Origin: JAVJSD01 sp040219575
Lineage (GTDB): Bacteria; Planctomycetota; Planctomycetia; Pirellulales; Pirellulaceae
NCBI GenBank assembly: GCA_040219575.1
Contig: JAVJSD010000045.1
Span: forward strand, 62,001 to 126,000
Direction of reading: 5' to 3'
Length of the DNA: 64,000 nt
Part shown: positions 24,711-32,385 of the stretch, piece by piece
Layout of the letters: every line of letters starts with the position of its first letter
How positions within the stretch are numbered: the stretch's first letter is position 1
The notes under the pieces: generated by a model
The model's database searches: none
The model's input: the letters and a program-made list of their open reading frames with translations, nothing else
Told to the model about the DNA's origin: nothing
Made by a program: the position numbers and the translations under genes

Positions 24711-24752
24711 CCTTGCGCCCTACGCGTCGATCCTTGCGCCCTACGCGTCGAT
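24711..24752. repeat. 21-bp tandem duplication at the 3' end of rpiB
   Basis: Two perfect 21-base copies (24711-24731 and 24732-24752, starting CCTTGCGCCCTACGCG) abut each other. The second copy holds the last codons and the TAG stop of rpiB; the first repeats them, in frame, beyond the stop. Loss or gain of a copy would leave the protein unchanged. Confidence 0.9.
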
Positions 24753-25196
24753 TTGGGCGATGCGGCGGGCGTGGCGGCCGCCTTCGAAGGCGGTCGTCAG
24801 CCAGGTTTCGACGATCGCCAGCGCTTCGGACTCGCTGATCATCCGCTGGCCGAGCGAAATCATGTTGGCGTCGTTGTGGCCGCGCGCGAGTCGGGCGGTC
24901 TCCACGTTCCAGCACAACGCGCAGCGGACGCCCCGCACCCGGTTGGCGACCATCGCCTCGCCGTTGCCCGAACCCCCCAGGACGATTCCCCGCGGATACT
25001 CGCCGCTGCCGACCGCCTCGGCGCAGGGCCGGATGAATTTGGGATAGTCAACGGCCTCGCTGGAGTCGGTTCCGAAGTCGACCACCTCGTGCCCGCGCTC
25101 GCGGAGCATCTTCTTGATGGCCTCCTTGTATTCGAATCCGGCGTGGTCGGAGGCGATGGCGACGATCGGTTTGGCTTCTTCCGGGGAACTGCTCAT
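24741..25196 (-). CDS. rpiB: Ribose-5-phosphate isomerase B
   Basis: The 151-residue protein matches RpiB: IVAIASDHAGFEYK at about 11-24 (phosphate-binding SDHAG), VVDFGTDSSEAVDYP near 42, the glycine-rich LGGSGNGEAMVANRVRGVRC loop near 75 and HNDANMISLGQR near 107. It interconverts ribose 5-phosphate and ribulose 5-phosphate in the pentose phosphate pathway. The usual catalytic Cys of the GSGxG region (CGTGIG) reads GSGNGEA here, so the base may be another residue. Ser is found at this place in some actinobacterial RpiB enzymes. The start is ATG 25196. The gene converges on lepA. Confidence 0.93.
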   Translation of the reverse strand: MSSSPEEAKPIVAIASDHAGFEYKEAIKKMLRERGHEVVDFGTDSSEAVDYPKFIRPCAEAVGSGEYPRGIVLGGSGNGEAMVANRVRGVRCALCWNVETARLARGHNDANMISLGQRMISESEALAIVETWLTTAFEGGRHARRIAQIDA

Positions 25197-25302
25197 GGGA
25201 TTGTCGAATGGCGAGGCGGAAGTTGCGTAGAATGAAAGGAGTAATGTACGACGGACCTCGGGGTGCGTCGAGTGTAGACCGCATCGAGAGTCATCGACAG
25301 TC

Positions 25303-26442
25303 GTGCCGCCCAATTCACCTCCGCGATCGGCGTACCTGCACGTGCCGTTCTGCCGGCGGCGATGCGGGTACTGCAACTTCACGCTCGTCGCCGGCCGCGA
25401 CGACCTGATCGAGACCTACCTCGCGGCGTTGGAACAGGAACTCTCCTGGCTCGGTCGGCCGCGCGAAGTGGACACGCTGTTCTTCGGCGGAGGCACGCCG
25501 ACGCATCTAAGCGCTCAGCAATTGACCCGCCTCTTCACCGTCGTCGATCGCTGGTTTCCCCGCACCGCGACCTGCGAGGTGAGCATCGAGGCGAACCCGG
25601 AAGACCTCGACGACGCCCGGGCCGACGTGTTGGCGGAAGCCGGCGTGACCCGCGTCAGTCTGGGAGTTCAATCGTTCAATTCCGACAAACTCCGCATCCT
25701 GGAGCGCAGCCACGACGCCGAAGGCGTCTCGATGGCCGTGGAGCGCTGCCGCAGATTCGCCGCCTCGGTCTCGCTCGACTTGATCTTCGCCGCCCCGGGC
25801 GAAACCCTCGCCGCTTGGATAGGCGACCTGGCACAGGCGCTCGCCCTGTCGCCCGACCATGTGTCGACCTACGGCCTGACGTTCGAACGCGGCACGCGCT
25901 ATTGGAGCCGACTGTTGCGCGACGAGTTGGCGACCGCCGAGGAAGAACTCCAGCGCGACATGTACCTCGCCGCCATCGAGACGCTCAACGCCGCCGGCCT
26001 GCAGCACTACGAGGTTTCAAACTTCGCCCACGCGGGGCATCGCTGTCGTCACAACGAAGTGTACTGGCAAGGGGAGCCGTACTTCGCGGCGGGACCGGGG
26101 GCGGCGCGGTATGTCGACGGCCGACGTGAAACGAACCACCGCAGCACCACCACCTGGATCAAGCGCGTGCTGGCCGGCGAGTCGCCCGTGGCCGAAAGCG
26201 AAACGCTGCCGCCGGAGTCGGCCGCGCGGGAGCGCCTCGTCTTCGCGCTCCGCCGTCTGGAAGGCGTCGACCTCGACGAATTTTCCGCCAGGACCGGCTA
26301 CCAGGTCGCCCAACTCTGCGGCGACGAGATCGACAAGTTCCTTGCGCTCGGCATGCTCGAGTTGGAAGGACGCCGACTCCGCCTCACCCGGGCCGGCCTC
26401 CTCATCAGCGACGCACTCTGGGGGGAAATGCTGGTGGCGTGA
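25303..26442 (+). CDS. hemW: HemW-type radical SAM haem chaperone
   Basis: The 379-residue protein carries the radical SAM cluster motif CxxxCxxC at Cys17, Cys21 and Cys24 (PFCRRRCGYC), FFGGGTPT near 60, SIEANPE near 87, and the HemW C-terminal wing (RLVFALRRLEGVDL). HemW relatives were long labelled oxygen-independent coproporphyrinogen III oxidase, but the HemN-specific fourth Cys (CxxxCxxCxC) is absent: Phe follows Asn at that place (CGYCNF). This favours the haem-trafficking role. The start is GTG 25303; no ATG lies before the cluster motif. The gene diverges from rpiB across a 106-base spacer. Confidence 0.93.
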   Translation: MPPNSPPRSAYLHVPFCRRRCGYCNFTLVAGRDDLIETYLAALEQELSWLGRPREVDTLFFGGGTPTHLSAQQLTRLFTVVDRWFPRTATCEVSIEANPEDLDDARADVLAEAGVTRVSLGVQSFNSDKLRILERSHDAEGVSMAVERCRRFAASVSLDLIFAAPGETLAAWIGDLAQALALSPDHVSTYGLTFERGTRYWSRLLRDELATAEEELQRDMYLAAIETLNAAGLQHYEVSNFAHAGHRCRHNEVYWQGEPYFAAGPGAARYVDGRRETNHRSTTTWIKRVLAGESPVAESETLPPESAARERLVFALRRLEGVDLDEFSARTGYQVAQLCGDEIDKFLALGMLELEGRRLRLTRAGLLISDALWGEMLVA

Positions 26443-26488
26443 CGCGTGAAGGTGAACGCCGCGACGAACCGCGGGCCTGCCGGGGTAA

Positions 26489-26514
26489 CGACGGACGATG
26501 ACGTCCATCGTACG
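26489..26514. repeat. Intergenic hairpin of the GACGGAC family
   Basis: ACGATG and CATCGT form the inner stem around ACGTC, inside CGACGG...TACG. It lies between two convergent genes (hemW and the SASA esterase). Confidence 0.6.
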
Positions 26515-26519
26515 AAGGG

Positions 26520-27584
26520 CTACTTCGCGTCTTGCTGCAGCTTCAGCATCGCTTCGCCGAACGCCTTGCCGATCCGCGAGTAGCACTTCGCGCTGCCCAG
26601 GTAGTGGAAGGGATAGTCCGAGCCGACTTTGTTCCATTGCTCGAGGTTCTCTTTCCATCCCTTGCGGAACACGGCGTCGGCCTCCATGTCCCAGTACTGA
26701 TCGGTTTTGACCACCGCCACATTCCCCTGGAATTCCGCCAGCGAGGCGGGCTTGATCTGGGCTTCCTTGAAGGCGTCTCGCTTCGGATTCGGCTTGTCTT
26801 CTTTTTCGCCGCCGACGCCGAGTTGGCCGATCACCACCGGCAACTTCGCCGCATCGAGATCCTTGCGCGCGTCGCGAATGAAGTTCGCCATGTTCTCCGC
26901 GTACTCGGCCGTGTAGTCGTCGTTGATCATGTCGTTCCAGCCTTGGAACCACACCAGCCCGGCGAGTTCGTAGCCCTGTCCCTGGTACTCCGGAAAAAAC
27001 TCCTTCAGATTCGCCAGCGTGTCGCGGACCTCCTTGAGCATCTCGCGGTAATAGAAGCCGAAGCTGGCCTTGATGTCGTCCATCGTGGCGTCGGGATTGC
27101 GCTTTTGCGCCTTCTGCAACAAATCCTCGAGCACCGCCTTGTCGGGCAGGCCGGAACTCGGCGGGCGGAAATCGCGATACAGGCTCTTGCCGCCCCAGGC
27201 TGTTTTGATCAGCAGCACCTGCTGACCGTATGCGTCGCCGACGGTATTGCCGAACTCCAGTTCGGGACCGATCCGCTCGGGACTGCCGTAGCCGACGGTC
27301 AATCCGCCCTTGCGACCCAGGAACTTGATCCACACGTCGTCGCGCACCACCCACTCGCCGCTGTCGGTCTTCAGATGCTGAAACAGCGGCGCGGTCTTCG
27401 GATCGACGAGCTGCGTCTCGATCAGCGACACCTTCGCCTTCCCCTCCATGTTCGACTGCCCCGCCAGGATGAACACCTTGATCGGCTCCGCCGCCCGAGC
27501 GGAAAGCGACGCCCCGAAGATCGCCGATAGTCCAAGTAAAAGAGCTACAAGACCGGTAGGAATGTTACGCGAGCGCTGCAACAT
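26520..27584 (-). CDS. Exported SASA-type (sialate O-acetylesterase-like) carbohydrate esterase
   Basis: The 354-residue protein has a signal peptide (GLVALLLGLSAIFGASLSARAA) and the SASA/DUF303 fold. The block-I catalytic serine is in LAGQSNMEG (Ser44), the oxyanion Gly/Asn elements are in KTAWGGKSL and LVWFQGWND, and a putative catalytic His lies in HYLGSAKCYSRIG near the C terminus. The family removes acetyl groups from sialic acids, xylans or other glycans in the periplasm or outside the cell. Such esterases are abundant in planctomycetes that degrade algal polysaccharides. ATG 27584 is the start. Whether its substrate is the cell's own nonulosonate or an external glycan is unknown. Confidence 0.88.
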   Translation of the reverse strand: MLQRSRNIPTGLVALLLGLSAIFGASLSARAAEPIKVFILAGQSNMEGKAKVSLIETQLVDPKTAPLFQHLKTDSGEWVVRDDVWIKFLGRKGGLTVGYGSPERIGPELEFGNTVGDAYGQQVLLIKTAWGGKSLYRDFRPPSSGLPDKAVLEDLLQKAQKRNPDATMDDIKASFGFYYREMLKEVRDTLANLKEFFPEYQGQGYELAGLVWFQGWNDMINDDYTAEYAENMANFIRDARKDLDAAKLPVVIGQLGVGGEKEDKPNPKRDAFKEAQIKPASLAEFQGNVAVVKTDQYWDMEADAVFRKGWKENLEQWNKVGSDYPFHYLGSAKCYSRIGKAFGEAMLKLQQDAK

Positions 27585-27948
27585 GATTCGAACACCTTTG
27601 GAAGACGCCAGGTGGATGAAAGCCGGAATTCGACGCCCAGTCTAACATCGAAATCGCCAGTGGCGAAATCAGTCGGGCGACGCGATCCGCCGAACTCCCC
27701 CAGCGGCGATGGACTACTTTAGCGCGGCCTTCGGCCGCAACCAAACAAGGAACATGAGGGAACGAAGAGAACGGAGGAATTGCGGCGGAGCTTGAACAGG
27801 AATCAGCAGAGAGAGCAGAGGTGACGAATAAATTGCGCGGGAAGTGCAGGAATCGACCGTTAGCAACACAGAGGATCCCAGGGGCCACAGAGAAGGCATT
27901 TGCCTTTTCTCAACTCGGTGCTCTAGGTCAACTCTGTAGTTTCCCCGT
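27585..27948. other. Intergenic region rich in low-complexity, G+C-poor sequence
   Basis: About 360 bases with clearly lower G+C than the genes. On the minus strand it reads phrases such as TCTCTGTGGCCCCTGGGATC and CTCTGCTCTCTCTGCTGATT, a style that I recall as a recurrent intergenic word in planctomycete genomes. A small hairpin GCGGCCTTCGGCCGC lies at about 27724-27738. No gene was seen. Confidence 0.55.
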
Positions 27949-29013
27949 CTATTTCGAGGGCTGTTCTGCACCGGTCGGCTTATCGGAGCCGGCAGTCTTC
28001 GCCGGCTTGCCGACTTCCTCGCGGCTGACGAACACGCCTTCCTCTTCCTCCACCGCATGGCAGCGGACGAGGTGGCCGTCGAGGTCGAGCCATTTCGGCG
28101 AAACCTTGCTGCAAATCTCCATCGCCACCGGGCAACGGGGATGAAAGCGGCAACCGGAGGGCGGGTTGATTGGGCTGGGCACGTCGCCCTTGAGAATGAT
28201 CCGCTCGCGGCGCGAGGTGGGGTCCATCGTCGGCACCGACGAGAGCAGCGCCTTGCTGTAAGGGTGCCGCGGCCGGCGATACAACTCCTCGCTGGTCGAT
28301 GTCTCCACGATCTCGCCCAGGTACATCACCGCCACATGGTCGGAGATGTACTCCACCGCCAACAGGTCGTGCGAGATGAACAGATACGTGAGGCTGAATT
28401 CCTCCTTCAAATCGTTCAACAGGTTGATGATCTGCGACTGAATCGACACGTCGAGGGCCGAGATCGGTTCGTCGAGCACCACGAACCGCGGGTTGAGCGC
28501 CAGCGCCCGGGCGATGCTGATTCGCTGCCGCTGGCCGCCGGAAAACTCGTGCGGGTAGCGGTTGATGTAGCTGGAGTCGAGGCCGACGCGCCCCAACACT
28601 TCCTTGACGCGCTCCAGCCGCTCCTGCCGCGTGCCGACGCGATGCACCGCCAGGCCTTCCTCCACGATGCCGCGAATCGTCATCCGCGGATTGAGTGAAC
28701 TGTACGGATCCTGAAACACGATCTGCATGTCGCGCCGCAAGGTGCGCAGCGACTGGCCGCCCAGGTGCGTGACGTCCGCGCCGTCGAACAGGATTTGCCC
28801 GTCGCTCGGCTGGTACAGGCGCAGCAACGTGCGGCCGGCCGTCGTCTTGCCGCAGCCGCTTTCCCCGACCAGGCCCAGCGTCTCGCCTCTTTCGATCTGG
28901 AACGAGACATCGTCGACGGCCTGCACGTGGCCCACCACGCTTTGCAGCAGACCCTTGCGCACCGGGAAGTACTTCTTCAGGTTTTTCGCCTCAACCAGCG
29001 GCGCGGGCTTCAT
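27949..29013 (-). CDS. Peptide ABC transporter ATP-binding protein (DppF/OppF type)
   Basis: The 354-residue ATPase has Walker A GESGCGKTT near 52-60, the Q-loop at VFQDPYSSLNPRM, the signature FSGGQRQR near 165, Walker B VVLDEPISALD and the switch HD in FISHDL. The oligopeptide-transporter C-terminal extension has its Cys-rich CRFHPRCPVAMEIC. It pairs with the other ATPase of the operon to power import of di- or oligopeptides. ATG 29013 overlaps the upstream DppD-type gene by 23 bases. It is the last gene of the five-gene operon and ends in a low-complexity intergenic region. Confidence 0.95.
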   Translation of the reverse strand: MKPAPLVEAKNLKKYFPVRKGLLQSVVGHVQAVDDVSFQIERGETLGLVGESGCGKTTAGRTLLRLYQPSDGQILFDGADVTHLGGQSLRTLRRDMQIVFQDPYSSLNPRMTIRGIVEEGLAVHRVGTRQERLERVKEVLGRVGLDSSYINRYPHEFSGGQRQRISIARALALNPRFVVLDEPISALDVSIQSQIINLLNDLKEEFSLTYLFISHDLLAVEYISDHVAVMYLGEIVETSTSEELYRRPRHPYSKALLSSVPTMDPTSRRERIILKGDVPSPINPPSGCRFHPRCPVAMEICSKVSPKWLDLDGHLVRCHAVEEEEGVFVSREEVGKPAKTAGSDKPTGAEQPSK

Positions 29014-30010
29014 AATCGATCGTTTCCGCAAAATGGCAGCGAGCCAGGTGGTCGTCGCCGAAGTGCTCGAGCTGGAGCAACTCGGGTTCCTCTTGAGTGC
29101 ATTTTTCCTCGCAGTACGGGCAGCGGGGATGGAATTTGCAGCCCGGCGGGAATCGCAACGGGCTGGGGACCATGCCCTTGATGGCGTACAGGTCCTGGTC
29201 GCGGTGCATGCCCGGCTTGGGCTTGGAGTCGAACAAGCCGTGCGTGTAGGGATGCCGGCGATTCTGGAACAGCTCGACAACGGGGGCCTGTTCGACGACT
29301 TTGGAGGCGTACATCACCGCCACCTCGTCGGCCATCTCGGCGATCACGCCCAGGTCGTGGGTAATGAGCAGGATCGACATGCCGTTCTCCTGCTGCAATT
29401 CGCGAAGCAGGTCGAGAATCTGCGCCTGAATCGTGACGTCGAGCGCGGTGCTCGGTTCGTCGGCGATCAAGAGCCGCGGATTGCAGGCCAGCGACATGGC
29501 GATCATCACGCGCTGCCGCATGCCGCCCGAGAACTGGTGCGGGTACTCGTGAATCCGCCGTTCGGGCGCGGGGATCTTCACCTTGGCCAGCATCTCGATC
29601 GTCTTCTGCTTCGCCTCGGCCTTGCTCACCTTCTGGTGCAGACGAATGCCCTCCATGATCTGCGCGCCGATGGTGAACACCGGATTGAGCGACGTCATCG
29701 GCTCCTGGAAGATCATCGAGATCTTCGAGCCGCGGTATTTGCGCATCTCCGGCTCGGGCAGTTCGGTAAGTTCAACGGTCTTCTTTTCGTCGTGAAACTT
29801 GATGCTGCCCGAGACGATCTTTCCCGGCGACGAAATCAGCCGGATGACCGACATGGCGGTGACGGACTTGCCGCATCCCGACTCACCGACGAGTCCCAGC
29901 GTCTTCCCCTTGGGAATCGTCAGCGACACATCCTCCACCGCCTTGACGACGCCCTCGTCGGTGAAGAAGTGAGTGCGGAGGTTCTGGATTTCGACGAGCG
30001 GATCGAGCAT
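28991..30010 (-). CDS. Peptide ABC transporter ATP-binding protein (DppD/OppD type)
   Basis: The 339-residue ATPase has Walker A GESGCGKSVT at about 42-51, IFQEPMTSLNPVF (Q-loop), the signature FSGGMRQR, Walker B LLIADEPSTALD, LLITHDLG (switch) and the C-terminal CKFHPRCPYCEEKC cluster-like motif typical of OppD/DppD. Together with the DppF-type subunit it forms the heteromeric motor of the importer. The start is ATG 30010. It is separated from the upstream permease by 197 bases holding repeats, so these two genes may rely on readthrough or a second promoter. Confidence 0.95.
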   Translation of the reverse strand: MLDPLVEIQNLRTHFFTDEGVVKAVEDVSLTIPKGKTLGLVGESGCGKSVTAMSVIRLISSPGKIVSGSIKFHDEKKTVELTELPEPEMRKYRGSKISMIFQEPMTSLNPVFTIGAQIMEGIRLHQKVSKAEAKQKTIEMLAKVKIPAPERRIHEYPHQFSGGMRQRVMIAMSLACNPRLLIADEPSTALDVTIQAQILDLLRELQQENGMSILLITHDLGVIAEMADEVAVMYASKVVEQAPVVELFQNRRHPYTHGLFDSKPKPGMHRDQDLYAIKGMVPSPLRFPPGCKFHPRCPYCEEKCTQEEPELLQLEHFGDDHLARCHFAETIDYEARAAG

Positions 30011-30050
30011 GAAGCGGGTCGGGCGATTGAGGGTTTGTCAGCCGGCGTAA

Positions 30051-30162
30051 ATGACCAATGACCAAGCACCAATGACCAATGCAGAAGCGGCAAGCCGGCA
30101 AACACCGCCCAAGCCGACGACTTGTCGTCGTTGCCGCCGATTCATTGGGATTTGGTCATTGG
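30051..30162. repeat. ACCAATG repeats flanking a CCAAGCCGACGA hairpin inside the peptide-transporter operon
   Basis: ATGACCAATGACC-type heptad repeats run at 30051-30080, and an opposite-sense copy (CATTGGGATTTGGTCATTGG) is at 30143-30162. Between them, at 30109-30130, lies the 22-base hairpin also found at 5066, 5106 and 24682. A related ACCAATG/ACCAAGG tract is at 61341-61372. Confidence 0.8.
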
Positions 30163-30207
30163 AGATTCGGAGAGAACGTTGCGTTGCCTTGGATGTTGAC
30201 GGGCTGT

Positions 30208-31332
30208 TCACTTGCCGGCCTCACGAAGCTTGGGATCGGTCGCCTGCTGGATTCCCTCGCCGATGAAGTTGTACGCCATGACAGTGAAGAAGATGGCGGC
30301 GCCAGGAAACAGAATCAGCCACCACATATCACGGATGTTCGAGCGTCCCAGGTCCAGCACGGTTCCCCAACTCGGATTGGGCGGTGGAGCCCCGAAGCCG
30401 AGGAAGCTCAGCGCACTCTCCATCAGGATGGCGTTGGCGATGCCGAACGTGATCGGAACCAGCACAGGCGCCATGGCGTTTCGGAGAATGTGTTTGAAGA
30501 TGATGCGTCGCCAGCCCGCACCGAGCGCCCGCGCCGCCGACACATACTCCATTTGCTTCAGCTTCAGGAACTCGCCTCGTGTTAGTCGGGCGATTCCCGT
30601 CCAACTGACCATGCCGATCACTGCCATCAGATGATAAATCGTCGGCTTCTCGATGATCGCCAGCATGGCCAGGATGAGCACGAGCGCTGGAATACACATG
30701 ACGACCTCGATCGCCCGGCTGATCGTCATGTCCGTCCAGCGGCCGAAGTATCCCGCCAAGGCTCCGGAGGTGATGCCGATGAACGCGGCGATGCCCATCG
30801 AGACGAATCCCACCGTGAGGGCGATCGTCGTGCCGTGCACCAACTGCGCGAAGACATCTTTCCCATCCTGTGTGGTTCCCAGCCAATTCCGGAAACTAGG
30901 GCGTCCCTTGTCACCGGTGGGATTACCTGGCCGTCCCGGCCACTCATCTTCCTGCACACGCCGATAGGGATCCTGGTACACAAGCGGCCAGATGGCCCAA
31001 CTATCGGGGTCCTTCGCCTTGAGATTCTTGGGGTATCGCTGGTAGAAGTTGTCGCGAAAAAAGACGCCGCTCTCCCAGCGAGTGTTGTAGTACGACAGGG
31101 CGGGGAAGTAGAGGTTTCCCTTGTACTCGCAGACGATCGGTTTGGTGCCGGCGATGGCGGGGGCGAAGATTCCCACAAAGCAAAGGAATCCCACGTAGGC
31201 CAAGGCCAGCATCGAGAGCGGACGCCGGCGAAAGCGGCGCCACGTTTCGGCCCAGTAACCGCGCGATACGGACATACCGGCTTGCTCTTCCGGCGAAACG
31301 TCTGGCGGTTGGGATGCTTCCTTGTCGACCAT
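30208..31332 (-). CDS. Peptide ABC transporter permease (DppC/OppC type)
   Basis: The 374-residue protein starts with a cytoplasmic stretch and a TM helix (MLALAYVGFLCFVGIFAPAI). A roughly 100-residue extracytoplasmic segment follows (about 65-165, FPALSYYNTRWESGVFFRDN), then the five-TM permease core with the EAA-type coupling loop (EYVSAARALGAGWRRIIFKH). The large segment after TM1 is longer than in enterobacterial DppC and may contact the binding protein. The start is ATG 31332. It is 26 bases downstream of the partner permease. Together the two form the membrane channel. Confidence 0.93.
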   Translation of the reverse strand: MVDKEASQPPDVSPEEQAGMSVSRGYWAETWRRFRRRPLSMLALAYVGFLCFVGIFAPAIAGTKPIVCEYKGNLYFPALSYYNTRWESGVFFRDNFYQRYPKNLKAKDPDSWAIWPLVYQDPYRRVQEDEWPGRPGNPTGDKGRPSFRNWLGTTQDGKDVFAQLVHGTTIALTVGFVSMGIAAFIGITSGALAGYFGRWTDMTISRAIEVVMCIPALVLILAMLAIIEKPTIYHLMAVIGMVSWTGIARLTRGEFLKLKQMEYVSAARALGAGWRRIIFKHILRNAMAPVLVPITFGIANAILMESALSFLGFGAPPPNPSWGTVLDLGRSNIRDMWWLILFPGAAIFFTVMAYNFIGEGIQQATDPKLREAGK

Positions 31333-31358
31333 CGTCGTCACTCGTTCGTTCTCTTTGC

Positions 31359-32351
31359 TCAATCCAATTGGACGCGAGGATCGACCACGGCGTACAGCAC
31401 ATCCGCCAACAACTGCCCCGCCAGCGTCATCACGGAGAACATCAACGTCAGTCCCATGATGACTTCGTAATCGCGCTGCTGCAGGGATTCGAAGAACAGC
31501 CCTCCCATGCCGGGCCAGGCGAAGATGCGTTCGAGGATGATCGCCCCACTGAGCAGCGACGGCAGCGTCAGGCCGACCATGGTGACCATCGGAATCATCG
31601 TGTTGCGAAAGGCATGGTGTACGATGACTCTGAAGGGATGCACACCCTTCGCTCGAGCGGTGCGAATGTAATCCTGGCGGACGACTTCCTCCATGTTCGA
31701 TTTCACAAAGCGGCTGAAATAGGCCAGACTGCCGTACGTGAAGCATGTCGTCGGGAGGATCATGTGCCACATCAAGTCGGCCGTCTTTCCGAAAATCGAC
31801 ATCTGGTCGTAGTTGTTGCTGGCCATGCCTTGCAGCGGCATGCCGATCCAAGAGTCCGCGAGGATGACGCCGAACAGCAACTGCAGATAGAGCGCTCCCA
31901 CGTACGACGGTAAGGAATACAGCATGTACAAACCGACGCTGGGAACCTGTTCACTGAGCGTCCCGCTCTTGGCGGTGGCGAACAAGCCCATCGGCACGGC
32001 TAGCAGATACGACAAGAATAGCGAAGTTCCCGAGAGCATTAACGTCGGACCGATACGCTGCGCGATCAGGGTTGCGACGGTCTGATGGCGAGGAATCGAA
32101 TTACCGAGATCGCCTCGCGCGACGTTGCCAATCCACACGAAGTAGGCGACGTACCAAGGCTTGTCGAGCCCATACAGCTTCTCCATCCGCTCGCGGTCGG
32201 CCTGGCTGATCTCCTTGCTCGGGTCAAGCATCGCCATCTGGTTGTCGACAGGCGTGCCGGGCATCGCGCGAATCAGCCCGTACACGACAAAAGTGATCAA
32301 CCAGAGCGTGATCAGCCCGATGAACAGTCGCCGGATGATGTAATTCAGCAT
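31359..32351 (-). CDS. Peptide ABC transporter permease (DppB/OppB type)
   Basis: The 330-residue protein begins directly with the first TM helix (MLNYIIRRLFIGLITLWLIT) followed by the family motif RAMPGTP. It contains the binding-protein-dependent transport domain with about six TM helices and the EAA loop (QDYIRTARAKGVHPFRVIVHH). The C terminus, with LLADVLYAVVDPRVQLD, is also typical. The start is ATG 32351, 34 bases after the stop of the binding-protein gene. Spacing within the operon suggests co-transcription with the DppC-type permease. Confidence 0.95.
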   Translation of the reverse strand: MLNYIIRRLFIGLITLWLITFVVYGLIRAMPGTPVDNQMAMLDPSKEISQADRERMEKLYGLDKPWYVAYFVWIGNVARGDLGNSIPRHQTVATLIAQRIGPTLMLSGTSLFLSYLLAVPMGLFATAKSGTLSEQVPSVGLYMLYSLPSYVGALYLQLLFGVILADSWIGMPLQGMASNNYDQMSIFGKTADLMWHMILPTTCFTYGSLAYFSRFVKSNMEEVVRQDYIRTARAKGVHPFRVIVHHAFRNTMIPMVTMVGLTLPSLLSGAIILERIFAWPGMGGLFFESLQQRDYEVIMGLTLMFSVMTLAGQLLADVLYAVVDPRVQLD

Positions 32352-32385
32352 GGTGGAATCGCGTTAGCGATACGCGGCGAAATGT

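Noticed and set aside
25303..26442. Oxygen-independent coproporphyrinogen III oxidase (HemN)
   Set aside because: The fourth cysteine of the CxxxCxxCxC motif typical of HemN is absent, so HemW is the better call.
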